Below are positions 26,332 to 34,335 of a DNA stretch of 55,498 nucleotides, one piece after another (position 1 is the first letter of the stretch; every line of letters starts with the position of its first letter). Source of the stretch: an uncultured Alphaproteobacteria bacterium. Its GTDB lineage: Bacteria; Pseudomonadota; Alphaproteobacteria; RF32; CAG-239. The notes beneath the pieces are model-generated. The model searched no databases, was not told where the DNA came from, and was given only the letters and a program-made list of their open reading frames with translations. Made by a program: the position numbers and the translations under genes. The stretch covers positions 1 through 55,498 of the forward strand of contig CALXZJ010000007.1 of assembly GCA_944393235.1 (NCBI GenBank). Reading direction: 5' to 3'.

Positions 26332-27753
26332 ATGCCAGAAAATACACATACCAAGATTTTGGCGACCGTCGGTCCGGCTACGGCAACCAAAGAAATGCTT
26401 GAAAAACTTGTCGATGCCGGGGTTGATGCTTTTCGTTTTAATTTTTCACACGGAACGCATGAAGAACATGCCGAGCGCTACCGTGCCGTCCGCGAAATTT
26501 CCGAGTCGCGCGGACGCCACATTGCGGTAATTGCCGATATGCAAGGACCGAAGTTAAGAGTCGGACGGTTTGCCGGCGGCAAAATCAAACTTCAGTCCGG
26601 ACAAACTTTTGTGCTTGATTTGGATGATAAACTCGGTGATGAAACACGGGTCAATCTGCCGCATAAAGAAATTTTCGCCGCAATCAAACCGGGAGATGTT
26701 CTTCTGTTAAATGACGGCAATATTGCTTTAGAAGTTGAAAGCTGTGATGAAAGCCATGCTGTCACAAAAGTTAAAGTCGGTGGCGAACTTTCTGACCACA
26801 AAGGCGTTAATCTGCCCAATATTAAGTTGCCAATTTCGGCTTTAACCGAAAAAGATAAAGATGATTTGGCTTTTGCTCTTGATTTGGGCGTAGATTGGAT
26901 AAGTCTTTCCTTTGTGCAAAAAGCCTCAGACGTTCAGGAAGCCAAAGATTTGGTTAAAGGTCGGGCATTGATTGTTTCAAAACTTGAGAAACCAAGCGCA
27001 ATTGACGAGTTGGAAGACGTCATTCGTCTTTCGGACGGCATTATGGTTGCCCGTGGCGATTTAGGCGTGGAATGCCCGATTCAGACTGTTCCGGTTTTGC
27101 AAAAACGGATTGTGTCAACGTGCCGTAAATATGCCAAACCGGTGATTGTGGCAACCCAAATGTTAGAATCAATGATTAGTGCGCCAACGCCGACCAGAGC
27201 AGAAGTTTCTGATGTGGCAACAGCGGTGTATGACGGCGCCGATACGGTTATGCTCTCAGCTGAAACGGCGGTCGGACAATATCCGGCAGAAACAGTTAAA
27301 ATGATGCATAACATCATTGAGCAAGTAGAACATGATCCCAATTTTTACAATTGCATTAAAAACACGCCGCGCAGCTGTTGTGAAAGCGAATCCCAAGGGA
27401 TTACTTATGCCGCAAGCGAACTGGCGCAAGTACTGCCGAATGTGGCGGCGATTGTAACCTTTACGGCTTCGGGTTTTACAACTTTTTCAATGGCAAAAGA
27501 GCGCCCAAATCTGCCGATTTTGGCAATTACGCCGAGCGAGGCTGTCGCCAGACAGATGGGTATTGTGTGGGGCGTGCGCAGCTACATTAATAAAGATGTG
27601 TTTTTGAGCTTTGATTTAATCGAAGAAATCGCCATTCGTTATGTTAAACAAAGCGGACTCGGAAAATCGGGCGATTATATCATATCAACCGCCGGTTTCC
27701 CGTTGGCACGCCGTGGCATGACCAATATGCTGCACACCATCCGCATACCATAA
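26332..27753 (+). CDS. pyk: pyruvate kinase
   Basis: Glycolytic enzyme making pyruvate and ATP from phosphoenolpyruvate and ADP. 473 aa, normal length. ILATVGPATATKEMLEKL opens the barrel; IADMQGPKLRVG is the start of the B domain; the active-site stretch has IVSKLEKPSAIDELE, DGIMVARGDLGVECP and ATQMLESMI; the C-terminal domain has SAETAVGQYP at its start. AGAGGAAA precedes the ATG. Single gene with an operator-like dyad upstream and a terminator behind. Confidence 0.97.
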   Translation: MPENTHTKILATVGPATATKEMLEKLVDAGVDAFRFNFSHGTHEEHAERYRAVREISESRGRHIAVIADMQGPKLRVGRFAGGKIKLQSGQTFVLDLDDKLGDETRVNLPHKEIFAAIKPGDVLLLNDGNIALEVESCDESHAVTKVKVGGELSDHKGVNLPNIKLPISALTEKDKDDLAFALDLGVDWISLSFVQKASDVQEAKDLVKGRALIVSKLEKPSAIDELEDVIRLSDGIMVARGDLGVECPIQTVPVLQKRIVSTCRKYAKPVIVATQMLESMISAPTPTRAEVSDVATAVYDGADTVMLSAETAVGQYPAETVKMMHNIIEQVEHDPNFYNCIKNTPRSCCESESQGITYAASELAQVLPNVAAIVTFTASGFTTFSMAKERPNLPILAITPSEAVARQMGIVWGVRSYINKDVFLSFDLIEEIAIRYVKQSGLGKSGDYIISTAGFPLARRGMTNMLHTIRIP

Positions 27754-27767
27754 ATTTTTATAATCTG

Positions 27768-27797
27768 AAACTCTACCGGCTTGTTCCGGTGGAGTTT
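27768..27797. terminator. pyk / prepilin 3 shared terminator
   Basis: AAACTCTACCGG and CCGGTGGAGTTT pair (one G-U) around CTTGTT, between the convergent pyk and prepilin genes. Its right end touches the prepilin stop codon at 27797. Confidence 0.75.
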
Positions 27798-28453
27798 CAT
27801 TTTGTATTTTTAAAACAAAATTGAAAATAAACTTGTTTTTTATCCGTTAAGGTTAATTGTTGTTCACAAATATTAGTCATTTCGGCTTGGCTCATATTGG
27901 CAAAGTCGTATTGCTTTTCAATTAAGTTAAAACCTTTACCGCCGCCGATCTGATTGCGCAGATATATGTAACAAAAACTGTTTGGATTATCTTTATAAAT
28001 CGACTGCAAAGCAGATAAAATATTCCGACAATAAGAAATCCCGATGTCAAGACTTGGGAAAGTGATGGGGGACTCATATTGTGGTTTTCCGTAAATCACA
28101 AGCATGGTTTGGTTATTATAAGGATCTCTGTTAACATAAACGGCGTTGTAAGTACCAAAAGAATCTTTTAAATAACCATCAGGGTTGCTTGCTTCAACAA
28201 TACGCATACCCTCCGGTATGACATTTAGTTTTTGATAAAGCGGGATAAGGGAGAGATTTTTATCTGTTTCAAAATGAAATTCATATTGATACATATGTAC
28301 AGTATTGATAAGTTCCGAAATCTGTGCCGCATGTTTATTAAGCTTATATTTCATCATCGCTCTGGAATAACCGGCGATAGCGCCGACCGAAAGAACACCA
28401 ATTATAGCCAGCACCCCCAACATCTCCACCATAGACCGCCCATTTTCGCGCAT
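27797..28453 (-). CDS. prepilin-like protein, cassette copy 3
   Basis: Prepilin of 218 aa from the ATG at 28453; GGAGAGA lies upstream. The leader MRENG is cut before RSMVEMLGVLAIIGV. The stalk ends YSRAMMKYKLNKH. Unlike copies 1, 2 and 5, the C-terminal half lacks the CLKD and C-x-x-C elements: it keeps a cysteine at GISYCRN, one in NICEQQ and one near the end (FQFCFK). It is thus the most diverged head domain of the five. Function inferred from the N-terminal prepilin motif. Confidence 0.85.
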   Translation of the reverse strand: MRENGRSMVEMLGVLAIIGVLSVGAIAGYSRAMMKYKLNKHAAQISELINTVHMYQYEFHFETDKNLSLIPLYQKLNVIPEGMRIVEASNPDGYLKDSFGTYNAVYVNRDPYNNQTMLVIYGKPQYESPITFPSLDIGISYCRNILSALQSIYKDNPNSFCYIYLRNQIGGGKGFNLIEKQYDFANMSQAEMTNICEQQLTLTDKKQVYFQFCFKNTK

Positions 28454-28494
28454 AATATTCTCTCCAATTTGCAAAAAATACCTGTTTACGCGTC

Positions 28495-28545
28495 ATTCTA
28501 AACCGTTTTTTTTTTTTGCAATTTTAAAGAGTCCGGTGGGGATAA
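28495..28545 (-). repeat. prepilin leader repeat, copy 4
   Basis: Leader with an A-tract of 12 (28506-28517) and TAGAAT 15 bases from TTGCAA. The segment GACTC here reads GGACTC instead of AGACTC, as in copy 5. It starts ~42 bases before the prepilin ATG. Confidence 0.75.
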
Positions 28546-28700
28546 CTTGCAATCTATCGTCATGCCCCAATCCTCGTCATCCCACGAGGATACGTTAGTA
28601 TCCGAGTTTAGGGATCTCTCAACAGACGCCTTAACCGCCGCACCTTCGCGCGTTGGCAGCGTGACGGGGAGGGGAGGTGCAACCACCGCCAAATCTCAAA
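28546..28700. repeat. palindromic repeat mosaic
   Basis: Contains CCTCGT...ACGAGG, GGATACGTTAGTATCC, GAGTTTAGGGATCTCTCAA and GACGCCTTAACCGCCGCAC, as at 6841-6950. Short reading frames on both strands are only repeat. The remaining 117 bases to 28817 are AT-rich and probably hold the map promoter. Confidence 0.65.
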
Positions 28701-28817
28701 AATCAAACAATAAAACCCGCTTTTCTCATTTATGAAAACACAAAAGTTTAACGTTTTACAATTGACAGGCATAAACAGGGGTGCTATCTGTATAAAAATA
28801 AAGGAAAGATTACAAAA

Positions 28818-29621
28818 ATGATAGTCAAAAAAAACGGAATAAAGATTTATGAAAAGGCTGACTTTGAAGGTATGCGCAAAGCCGGAAAGTTAGCCGCCGA
28901 ATGTCTGGATTATATCACGCCTTTTGTTAAAGTCGGCGTCACTACCGGCGAGTTGGACGATTTGTGCCGCGAATTTATCGTCAGCCATGGCGCCGTACCG
29001 GCTTGCTTAGGCTACCATGGCTACCCGAAAACCGTTTGCATTTCAATCAATCATGTGATTTGTCACGGTATCCCCGATTATGAACGAAAACTTGCCGACG
29101 GCGATATTTTAAATATAGACGTGACGGTGATTTTAGACGGTTGGTACGGCGACACCAGCCGCATGTATTATGCCGGCAAACCCAAACTCAAAGGCACTCG
29201 GCTTTGCGACGTCACTTATGAATGTTTGATGCGTGGCATAGATGCCGTTCGTCCCGGCGCGCATTTCGGCGACATCGGTGCCGTGATTGAGGAATATGCC
29301 CATAAATATGGCTATTCGGTGGTGGATATGTTTTGCGGCCACGGCTTGGGCAAAGTTTTTCATGACGAACCGAATGTGATGCATTGCGGCGTCAAAGGCA
29401 CGGGACCGGTGATGGAAGAAGGGATGTTTTTTACCATTGAACCGATGATAAACATCGGCAAAAAAGAAGGGACGATTTTGGCAAACGGCTGGACGGCGGT
29501 AACGCGCGACCGCAGTTTGTCGGCGCAGTTTGAACATTCTTTGGGTGTGACCAAAGACGGCTGCGAGGTTTTCACTTTTTCTCCGAAAGGTTTGGATAAA
29601 CCGCCTTATAAACTGGACTAG
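28818..29621 (+). CDS. map: methionine aminopeptidase, type I
   Basis: Removes the N-terminal methionine from new proteins. 267 aa, the usual type I length. Metal ligands are visible: Asp in LNIDVTVILDGWYGDTSRMY (two), His in GHGLGKVFHDEP, Glu in FTIEPMI and Glu in AQFEHSLGV. CLGYHGYPKTVCISINHVIC is the conserved substrate-pocket region. AAAGGAAA lies upstream. radC follows after two bases, so they share a transcript. Confidence 0.97.
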   Translation: MIVKKNGIKIYEKADFEGMRKAGKLAAECLDYITPFVKVGVTTGELDDLCREFIVSHGAVPACLGYHGYPKTVCISINHVICHGIPDYERKLADGDILNIDVTVILDGWYGDTSRMYYAGKPKLKGTRLCDVTYECLMRGIDAVRPGAHFGDIGAVIEEYAHKYGYSVVDMFCGHGLGKVFHDEPNVMHCGVKGTGPVMEEGMFFTIEPMINIGKKEGTILANGWTAVTRDRSLSAQFEHSLGVTKDGCEVFTFSPKGLDKPPYKLD

Positions 29622-29623
29622 AC

Positions 29624-30343
29624 ATGAGCAAAAACGAAAATTCCGACACGCAAAACAAAGAAGACAAGCCGCATTATCTCGGGCATCGGCAACGCTTAAA
29701 AGAGAGGTTTTTGACCGATAATGGCCGCGCCATGCCGGATTATGAGTTGTTGGAATTGTTATTAACAATTGCCATCCCGAGAAGAGATGTCAAACCGCTG
29801 GCTAAAGAGTTGATTAAAAAGTTTGGTTCTTTTGCCGATGTCATCAATGCCAATCAAAACGATTTATTAGAATTCGGGTTAACCTTAAACACCATAATCG
29901 TATTTAAAATTGTCGTAGCCGCCGCGGTCAAAATGTCATGGCAAAACTTAAGCAGCCGCGATGAGCCGGTGTTAAGCAATTTTGATTATATGCTGGATTA
30001 TTGCCGTACGGCGATGGCGCGGTTGGAAGTTGAAGAGTTTCGGGTTTTGTTTTTAAACGCCAAATTACAAATTATCAAAGAAGAAGTGATGCAGCGCGGC
30101 ACGGTCAATCATGTCGCCGTCCACCCCAGAGAAGTCGTTAAAGCGGCATTAGATTGCGGCGCTGTTTCAATCGTGCTGTTTCATAATCATCCCGGCGGCA
30201 AAGCAAATCCCTCAGGTGATGACCGTGAAGTAACCAAACAAATTGTTGAGGCTTTGCGCCCGTTAAATATCAAAGTGCAAGATCATATTATCATTACCAG
30301 AGACAATTATTTCAGCTTCCGCAGCAATGGCTTATTAGGGTAG
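29624..30343 (+). CDS. radC: RadC family JAB1/MPN-domain protein
   Basis: 239 aa with an N-terminal helix-hairpin-helix-like region (YELLELLLTIAIPRRDVKPL) and a C-terminal MPN/JAMM metal domain: HVAVHPREVVKAAL, then FHNHPGGKANPSGDD with the H-x-H...D zinc ligands. The family was once linked to DNA repair, but its biochemical role is unclear. It is coupled to map. Complete. Confidence 0.93.
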   Translation: MSKNENSDTQNKEDKPHYLGHRQRLKERFLTDNGRAMPDYELLELLLTIAIPRRDVKPLAKELIKKFGSFADVINANQNDLLEFGLTLNTIIVFKIVVAAAVKMSWQNLSSRDEPVLSNFDYMLDYCRTAMARLEVEEFRVLFLNAKLQIIKEEVMQRGTVNHVAVHPREVVKAALDCGAVSIVLFHNHPGGKANPSGDDREVTKQIVEALRPLNIKVQDHIIITRDNYFSFRSNGLLG

Positions 30344-30358
30344 AGTAAGACAAATCAA

Positions 30359-31303
30359 TCAGCCGGCAAATCTTTTGCAAAATTGTTTGATTTTCTTTAA
30401 TTTTGCCGCTCTTTTCCATCGCTTTTTATTTCGTTTTATCTGCTTGCCATCAAGAAATAGATACTCCTTGAAATAATCTTGGAAAAACGGCGTATAAGTC
30501 AAATATCTAAACCACAATTCGGCTTTATGAACAAAAGGATTTATCCAAGGCTTATGTTTTTGCACATAATGTATCTGAACAGGTTTTTTCAAAGCTTCTT
30601 CAAATTCTTTTTTTGTTGCGGTGTAGGAAAAATTAAAAAGAATATTATCCGCGATAAACCAAGGTGTCAGAACCATGTTTTTAGGATGGATAAGCTTAAT
30701 GTGCGGGTAACATACCTGCGATAATATTTCCTGTTCGGTTAGATGTAGATATGCATGGTATTCTTTTAAATAATCAAAGCATTTGTTTTCAATATTATCC
30801 TCGCGCATTTTCTTTAAGTTCATAATTAAATAACCGGCGCCGGTTAAAAAATGCATGTTATCATCGGTAATATCTTGTGAAAAAGGTTTGTGTTGAATTT
30901 CGTGTACCTGTTTAACACCGGCAAAATATTCATCAGTCGTAAAGTTGATATATTCTTTGGATATATCTCCTTCAAACACGACATCAACATCGGTTAAAAT
31001 AATTTTATCCATATTGGGAAATTGTGTTTCCAAACATAATTTATATAAAATTTCAACCGGGTATTTAGTTAAATGTGCGTACTCTGAAAATTTATTGTTC
31101 ATTTCCAAAAATTTAAGAGAGGCATTGGAAAACATTTCGACAATCTGTCGGATTTTATCCTGATTTTCTGATGAGATATCATTATGCATGATGAAAAGGT
31201 TATAAAAATGTTGTTTATCAGCATGCAAAAGCATGCTGTATATTGCCGGTCCGCTCGGAATGGCATAATTATTGTTAAACATCATGACAACAGGGATAAT
31301 CAT
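30359..31303 (-). CDS. glycosyltransferase, GT8-like
   Basis: 314-aa cytoplasmic glycosyltransferase of the GT8 type (LPS galactosyl/glucosyltransferase fold). It opens with VVMMFNNNYAIPSGPAIYSML and has the metal-binding DxD in ILTDVDVVFEGD near residue 105, and TGAGYLIMNLKKMRED further on. The last ~25 residues are very basic (KRNKKRWKRAAKLKKIKQF), typical of a membrane-associated tail. Last gene of the first leftward operon (GT32-wecB-GT8), overlapping wecB by four bases. Donor and acceptor are unknown. Confidence 0.88.
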   Translation of the reverse strand: MIIPVVMMFNNNYAIPSGPAIYSMLLHADKQHFYNLFIMHNDISSENQDKIRQIVEMFSNASLKFLEMNNKFSEYAHLTKYPVEILYKLCLETQFPNMDKIILTDVDVVFEGDISKEYINFTTDEYFAGVKQVHEIQHKPFSQDITDDNMHFLTGAGYLIMNLKKMREDNIENKCFDYLKEYHAYLHLTEQEILSQVCYPHIKLIHPKNMVLTPWFIADNILFNFSYTATKKEFEEALKKPVQIHYVQKHKPWINPFVHKAELWFRYLTYTPFFQDYFKEYLFLDGKQIKRNKKRWKRAAKLKKIKQFCKRFAG

Positions 31304-32415
31304 GGCAAAACCTTTTCAAAAATCTCTGCAATTTTTTTAGCGGCATGACCGTCGCCATATGGATTTACAATGTCAAGAATCCTTGTCTTGTTTTTATCTT
31401 GCGATAAAACAACAGTGGTTTGTTTTATAATTTTGTCTGTATCTGCACCGACTAATTTGGTAAATCCGGCATCAACGCCTTCTTGTCTTTCGGTTTCATA
31501 ACGCATAACCAAAACCGGCGTGCCGAAAGTCGGCGCTTCTTCTTGTATTCCGCCGCTGTCCGTCAAAATAAGTTTAGCATTTTTCATCAAGCACACTAAC
31601 TCCGGATAATCCAAGGGTTCGGTTAAAATAACGTTAGCAAATTTTTTAAGGCCATCAACCACCTTTCCCCGCACATTCGGATTTGGATGCACCGGAATAA
31701 CAAATGTATGCTCCGGAAATTTTTGCACCAAATTCGTTAATGCTGCCAAAATGTTATCTAAACGATTGCCATGGTTTTCACGCCGATGGACGGTTACTAA
31801 TACCAACTTGTCGTTGATATTAATTTTTTTAGCTGCTAAATTATGTAAAGCTTGTTTTTGAACGCTTTGGGGAATACAATTTAAAGCATCGATAACAGTA
31901 TTTCCTGTTACTAATATATCAGTTTCTTGAATATTTTCTTGCAACAGGTTTTGTTTTGCTTTTTGGGTCGGTGCAAAATGAAAACGACAAATTCGGCTGG
32001 TCATTTGTCGGAGAGCTTCTTCCGGAAATGGTTCAAATAAATCAAAAGAACGCAGTCCGGCTTCCACATGAAAAACCGGAACTTTATGATAAAAAGCTGC
32101 CAAAGCGCCGCAAAAAACCGACATTGTGTCACCTTGTACGATTACCGCATCATAAATCGATTCGTCAAAAATGCTGTTAAGTTTTGTAAGCATTCGGGCT
32201 TGTAAATCGCTCAAAGATTGGTTAGGAGCCATAACATCCAAACTTATATCAGCCTTAATACCGAAAAATTGCAATGTCTGGTTTGACAACTCTTTTTGTT
32301 GTTCTGTGTTCAAAACCGTTATGTTATAATTTGCACTCTTTCGCAACTCCAAAATGACCGGTGCAAGTTTTATAGCTTCCGGTCGAGTTCCCAAAATAAC
32401 GATAATGTTTTTCAT
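31300..32415 (-). CDS. wecB: UDP-N-acetylglucosamine 2-epimerase (non-hydrolysing)
   Basis: Interconverts UDP-GlcNAc and UDP-ManNAc for surface polysaccharide. 371 aa, standard length. IVILGTRPEAIKLAPVILEL at the start, VQGDTMSVFCGALAAFY, HVEAGLRSFD, VTVHRRENHG and LTDSGGIQEEAPTFG are family signatures. It shares one base (TAATG) with the upstream GT32 gene. Its presence predicts N-acetylmannosamine, or a derived sugar, in the glycan made by operon 1. Confidence 0.95.
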   Translation of the reverse strand: MKNIIVILGTRPEAIKLAPVILELRKSANYNITVLNTEQQKELSNQTLQFFGIKADISLDVMAPNQSLSDLQARMLTKLNSIFDESIYDAVIVQGDTMSVFCGALAAFYHKVPVFHVEAGLRSFDLFEPFPEEALRQMTSRICRFHFAPTQKAKQNLLQENIQETDILVTGNTVIDALNCIPQSVQKQALHNLAAKKININDKLVLVTVHRRENHGNRLDNILAALTNLVQKFPEHTFVIPVHPNPNVRGKVVDGLKKFANVILTEPLDYPELVCLMKNAKLILTDSGGIQEEAPTFGTPVLVMRYETERQEGVDAGFTKLVGADTDKIIKQTTVVLSQDKNKTRILDIVNPYGDGHAAKKIAEIFEKVLP

Positions 32416-33209
32416 TATAGCGAACTCCTAAGCAGGCATATTTTTTTATTTTTGGATAAGTTTAGGGTATACAACACAGATTCGCCTTTTAGCAAAGGTA
32501 GAGAATCTCCATTGATTTTTGAACGTTTTTTAAAACGTACGAGTTTATATCTACCAAAAGAAAATAAATTTTTTCTGGCATAAGCATCAAGCCATGAACC
32601 ACTGAAATGGTGAATGGCATAATTTTCTTTTTTATCTTCCGGCGTACAAAAAAACCACCATGGAAAAATGGTACATTTTTCAGTCAAAACGGTTTTTTGC
32701 GTACCGTCATAAGGCTTATTCAAATTAAAGTTTTTTTGAAAATAACGACTAATGCGGGAAGTGTTTGTCGTTTGATCCATTTTTCCGTTTTTAATAAACG
32801 GAATATGGTCGTATTCTGCCAACAAATCTTGAATGATTTTTTGCTTTGGTTCGGCACCCATTAAAGCCGTTATGGGAGAAAAGTTCCCCTCATAGTTTTC
32901 ATATCCGCTGACAAATTGCAAATGACGGAATTGTTCAAGGCTTTGAGTTACTTCCAAATCGGTGTCAAAATAAAATCCTCCCTCATTAAAAAGCGCATAT
33001 AAACGTAAGTAATCCGAAACAAAAGCCCATTTTTTATATTCAAAAGCTTGAGAAACATAAAGGTTATCAATCTTTTTTAAGGATTCGTTATTCCATTCTT
33101 TAATCTCATAATCTGGACAATACTTTTTCCAGCTTTCTATACATTTCAAAACAAGTTCCGGTTTCGGCTTATCGCCAACCCAAACATAATGAATTTTTTT
33201 AGGGATCAT
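32415..33209 (-). CDS. glycosyltransferase, GT32/Gly_transf_sug type
   Basis: 264 aa. IPKKIHYVWVGDKPKPE at the N-terminus and YLRLYALFNEGGFYFDTDLE, with its DxD near residue 95, place it with the Och1/capsular sugar transferases (glycosyltransferase sugar-binding DXD region). First gene of operon 1, with AGGTGG six bases before the ATG. The 120-bp invertible element at 33241-33360 lies directly upstream, so its expression probably depends on the orientation of that element. Confidence 0.88.
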   Translation of the reverse strand: MIPKKIHYVWVGDKPKPELVLKCIESWKKYCPDYEIKEWNNESLKKIDNLYVSQAFEYKKWAFVSDYLRLYALFNEGGFYFDTDLEVTQSLEQFRHLQFVSGYENYEGNFSPITALMGAEPKQKIIQDLLAEYDHIPFIKNGKMDQTTNTSRISRYFQKNFNLNKPYDGTQKTVLTEKCTIFPWWFFCTPEDKKENYAIHHFSGSWLDAYARKNLFSFGRYKLVRFKKRSKINGDSLPLLKGESVLYTLNLSKNKKICLLRSSL

Positions 33210-33240
33210 TTTTTACCACCTGTATCTTTATCATAAACAA

Positions 33241-33360
33241 TAAACCAACGTTTGATTTAGTATAAGAGTACTATAAAGCACAAAGTAACTATTTGTGTTT
33301 TTTCTTATGCTTATCCACAAATACTTTTTTTTAAAATAATAAAAATCAAACGTTCGTTTA
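33241..33360. promoter_or_regulatory. invertible promoter element 1
   Basis: A 120-bp element bounded by 18-bp inverted repeats (33241-33258 and 33343-33360) that differ at one base; the perfect inner part is AACGTTTGATTT. The core has TATAAA (33272-33277, plus strand), the dyad CACAAA/TTTGTG (33279-33297) and a consensus DnaA box TTATCCACA (33311-33319). It is the reverse complement of the element at 37215-37334. The right repeat overlaps the stop codon of the GT2 gene. Inversion by the nearby serine recombinase is inferred from this architecture. Confidence 0.8.
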
Positions 33361-34335
33361 ATCCTTATGTCCTTTGAATAAACGACGTTTTAAACACTTG
33401 ATTTTTGCTTTTATAAAAATTCTTATCCAGGCGTTGCTTTTTAAGAGTTCATATCTTTTCCGGTTTTGTACCTTTTTAAAATCTGCTTTGGAAACATTCC
33501 ACTCTTGAATTATGCGCGCAATTTCAGAACAACCGCGCCGGAAATAAGACCACGGCAATCTGCAGCAAGATTCATATAAAGCATGTATTTCATATTCTGG
33601 ATTAAAAATTTCCGGTTTGTTTTGACGTATAATATTTATGCATTTTTCAGCAACTTTTATGTAAGCAAAATCTCTTGGTTCGCCTTTATTAAAATTTGTT
33701 TTTGTAATAGAACTTTCATTGTTTCTGTTCCAGTGATACAAATTTTGGCTGCAAAGATAAATTTTATCAGCATGGCTTAAAAGGCTGATTTGAAAGATTC
33801 TGTCTTCCGCGACAAAACCTTCTCCGAACCGAATATTGTTTTGTCGGATAAAGTCGGTTTTTATGAGTTTGCCCCAAGGGCTGATAAAAAAAGCACAAGC
33901 TTCTTTATCAACCGTATATAATTTATCAACATACCAGTTTCGGGGAGATTGTTTACCGTCCTTATCCACAAACCAATTTGCAAAAACAGCGGGCGTTTGA
34001 TATTTTGTTATCAAATCATAAAGCGTTTGCATAGCTGCCGGCTCATAGTGGTCATCATTGTCAATAAAAGCAACATATTCGCCGGTTGCTGCATCAATTC
34101 CGGCATTGCGCGATGAACCGGGGCCGACATTGTTTTTGTTTTCAAGCAGTACAATCCGTTGGTCTTTTTTCTGCATATTCTTTATCAAATTGGTGGAATT
34201 GTCTGTTGAACAATCATCAACGCAAATCAGTTCAATGTTGGCATAAGTTTGCTTTAAACAAGAATCGATTGCTTTTTGAAGCCACGCCTCGGCATTATAA
34301 ACCGGAACAATAACAGAAATTTTCGGTTGCTTCAT
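33358..34335 (-). CDS. glycosyltransferase family 2
   Basis: 325 aa. The GT2 (GT-A) domain opens with ISVIVPVYNAEAWLQKAID, followed by CVDDCSTDNS and YVAFIDNDDHYEP (the DxD position, here DND). VAEDRIFQISLLSHADKIY is the acceptor-side ED motif. The C-terminal ~60 residues are basic. Last gene of operon 2 (GT2, GT8-GT4, GT2), overlapping its upstream neighbour by four bases. Its stop codon lies inside the inverted repeat of element 1. Confidence 0.92.
   Translation of the reverse strand: MKQPKISVIVPVYNAEAWLQKAIDSCLKQTYANIELICVDDCSTDNSTNLIKNMQKKDQRIVLLENKNNVGPGSSRNAGIDAATGEYVAFIDNDDHYEPAAMQTLYDLITKYQTPAVFANWFVDKDGKQSPRNWYVDKLYTVDKEACAFFISPWGKLIKTDFIRQNNIRFGEGFVAEDRIFQISLLSHADKIYLCSQNLYHWNRNNESSITKTNFNKGEPRDFAYIKVAEKCINIIRQNKPEIFNPEYEIHALYESCCRLPWSYFRRGCSEIARIIQEWNVSKADFKKVQNRKRYELLKSNAWIRIFIKAKIKCLKRRLFKGHKD

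Noticed and set aside
33311-33319. The DnaA boxes as part of a replication origin.
   Set aside because: There is one box per element, with no cluster, no AT-rich unwinding region linked to dnaA or parAB, and each copy is part of a mobile-looking switch.
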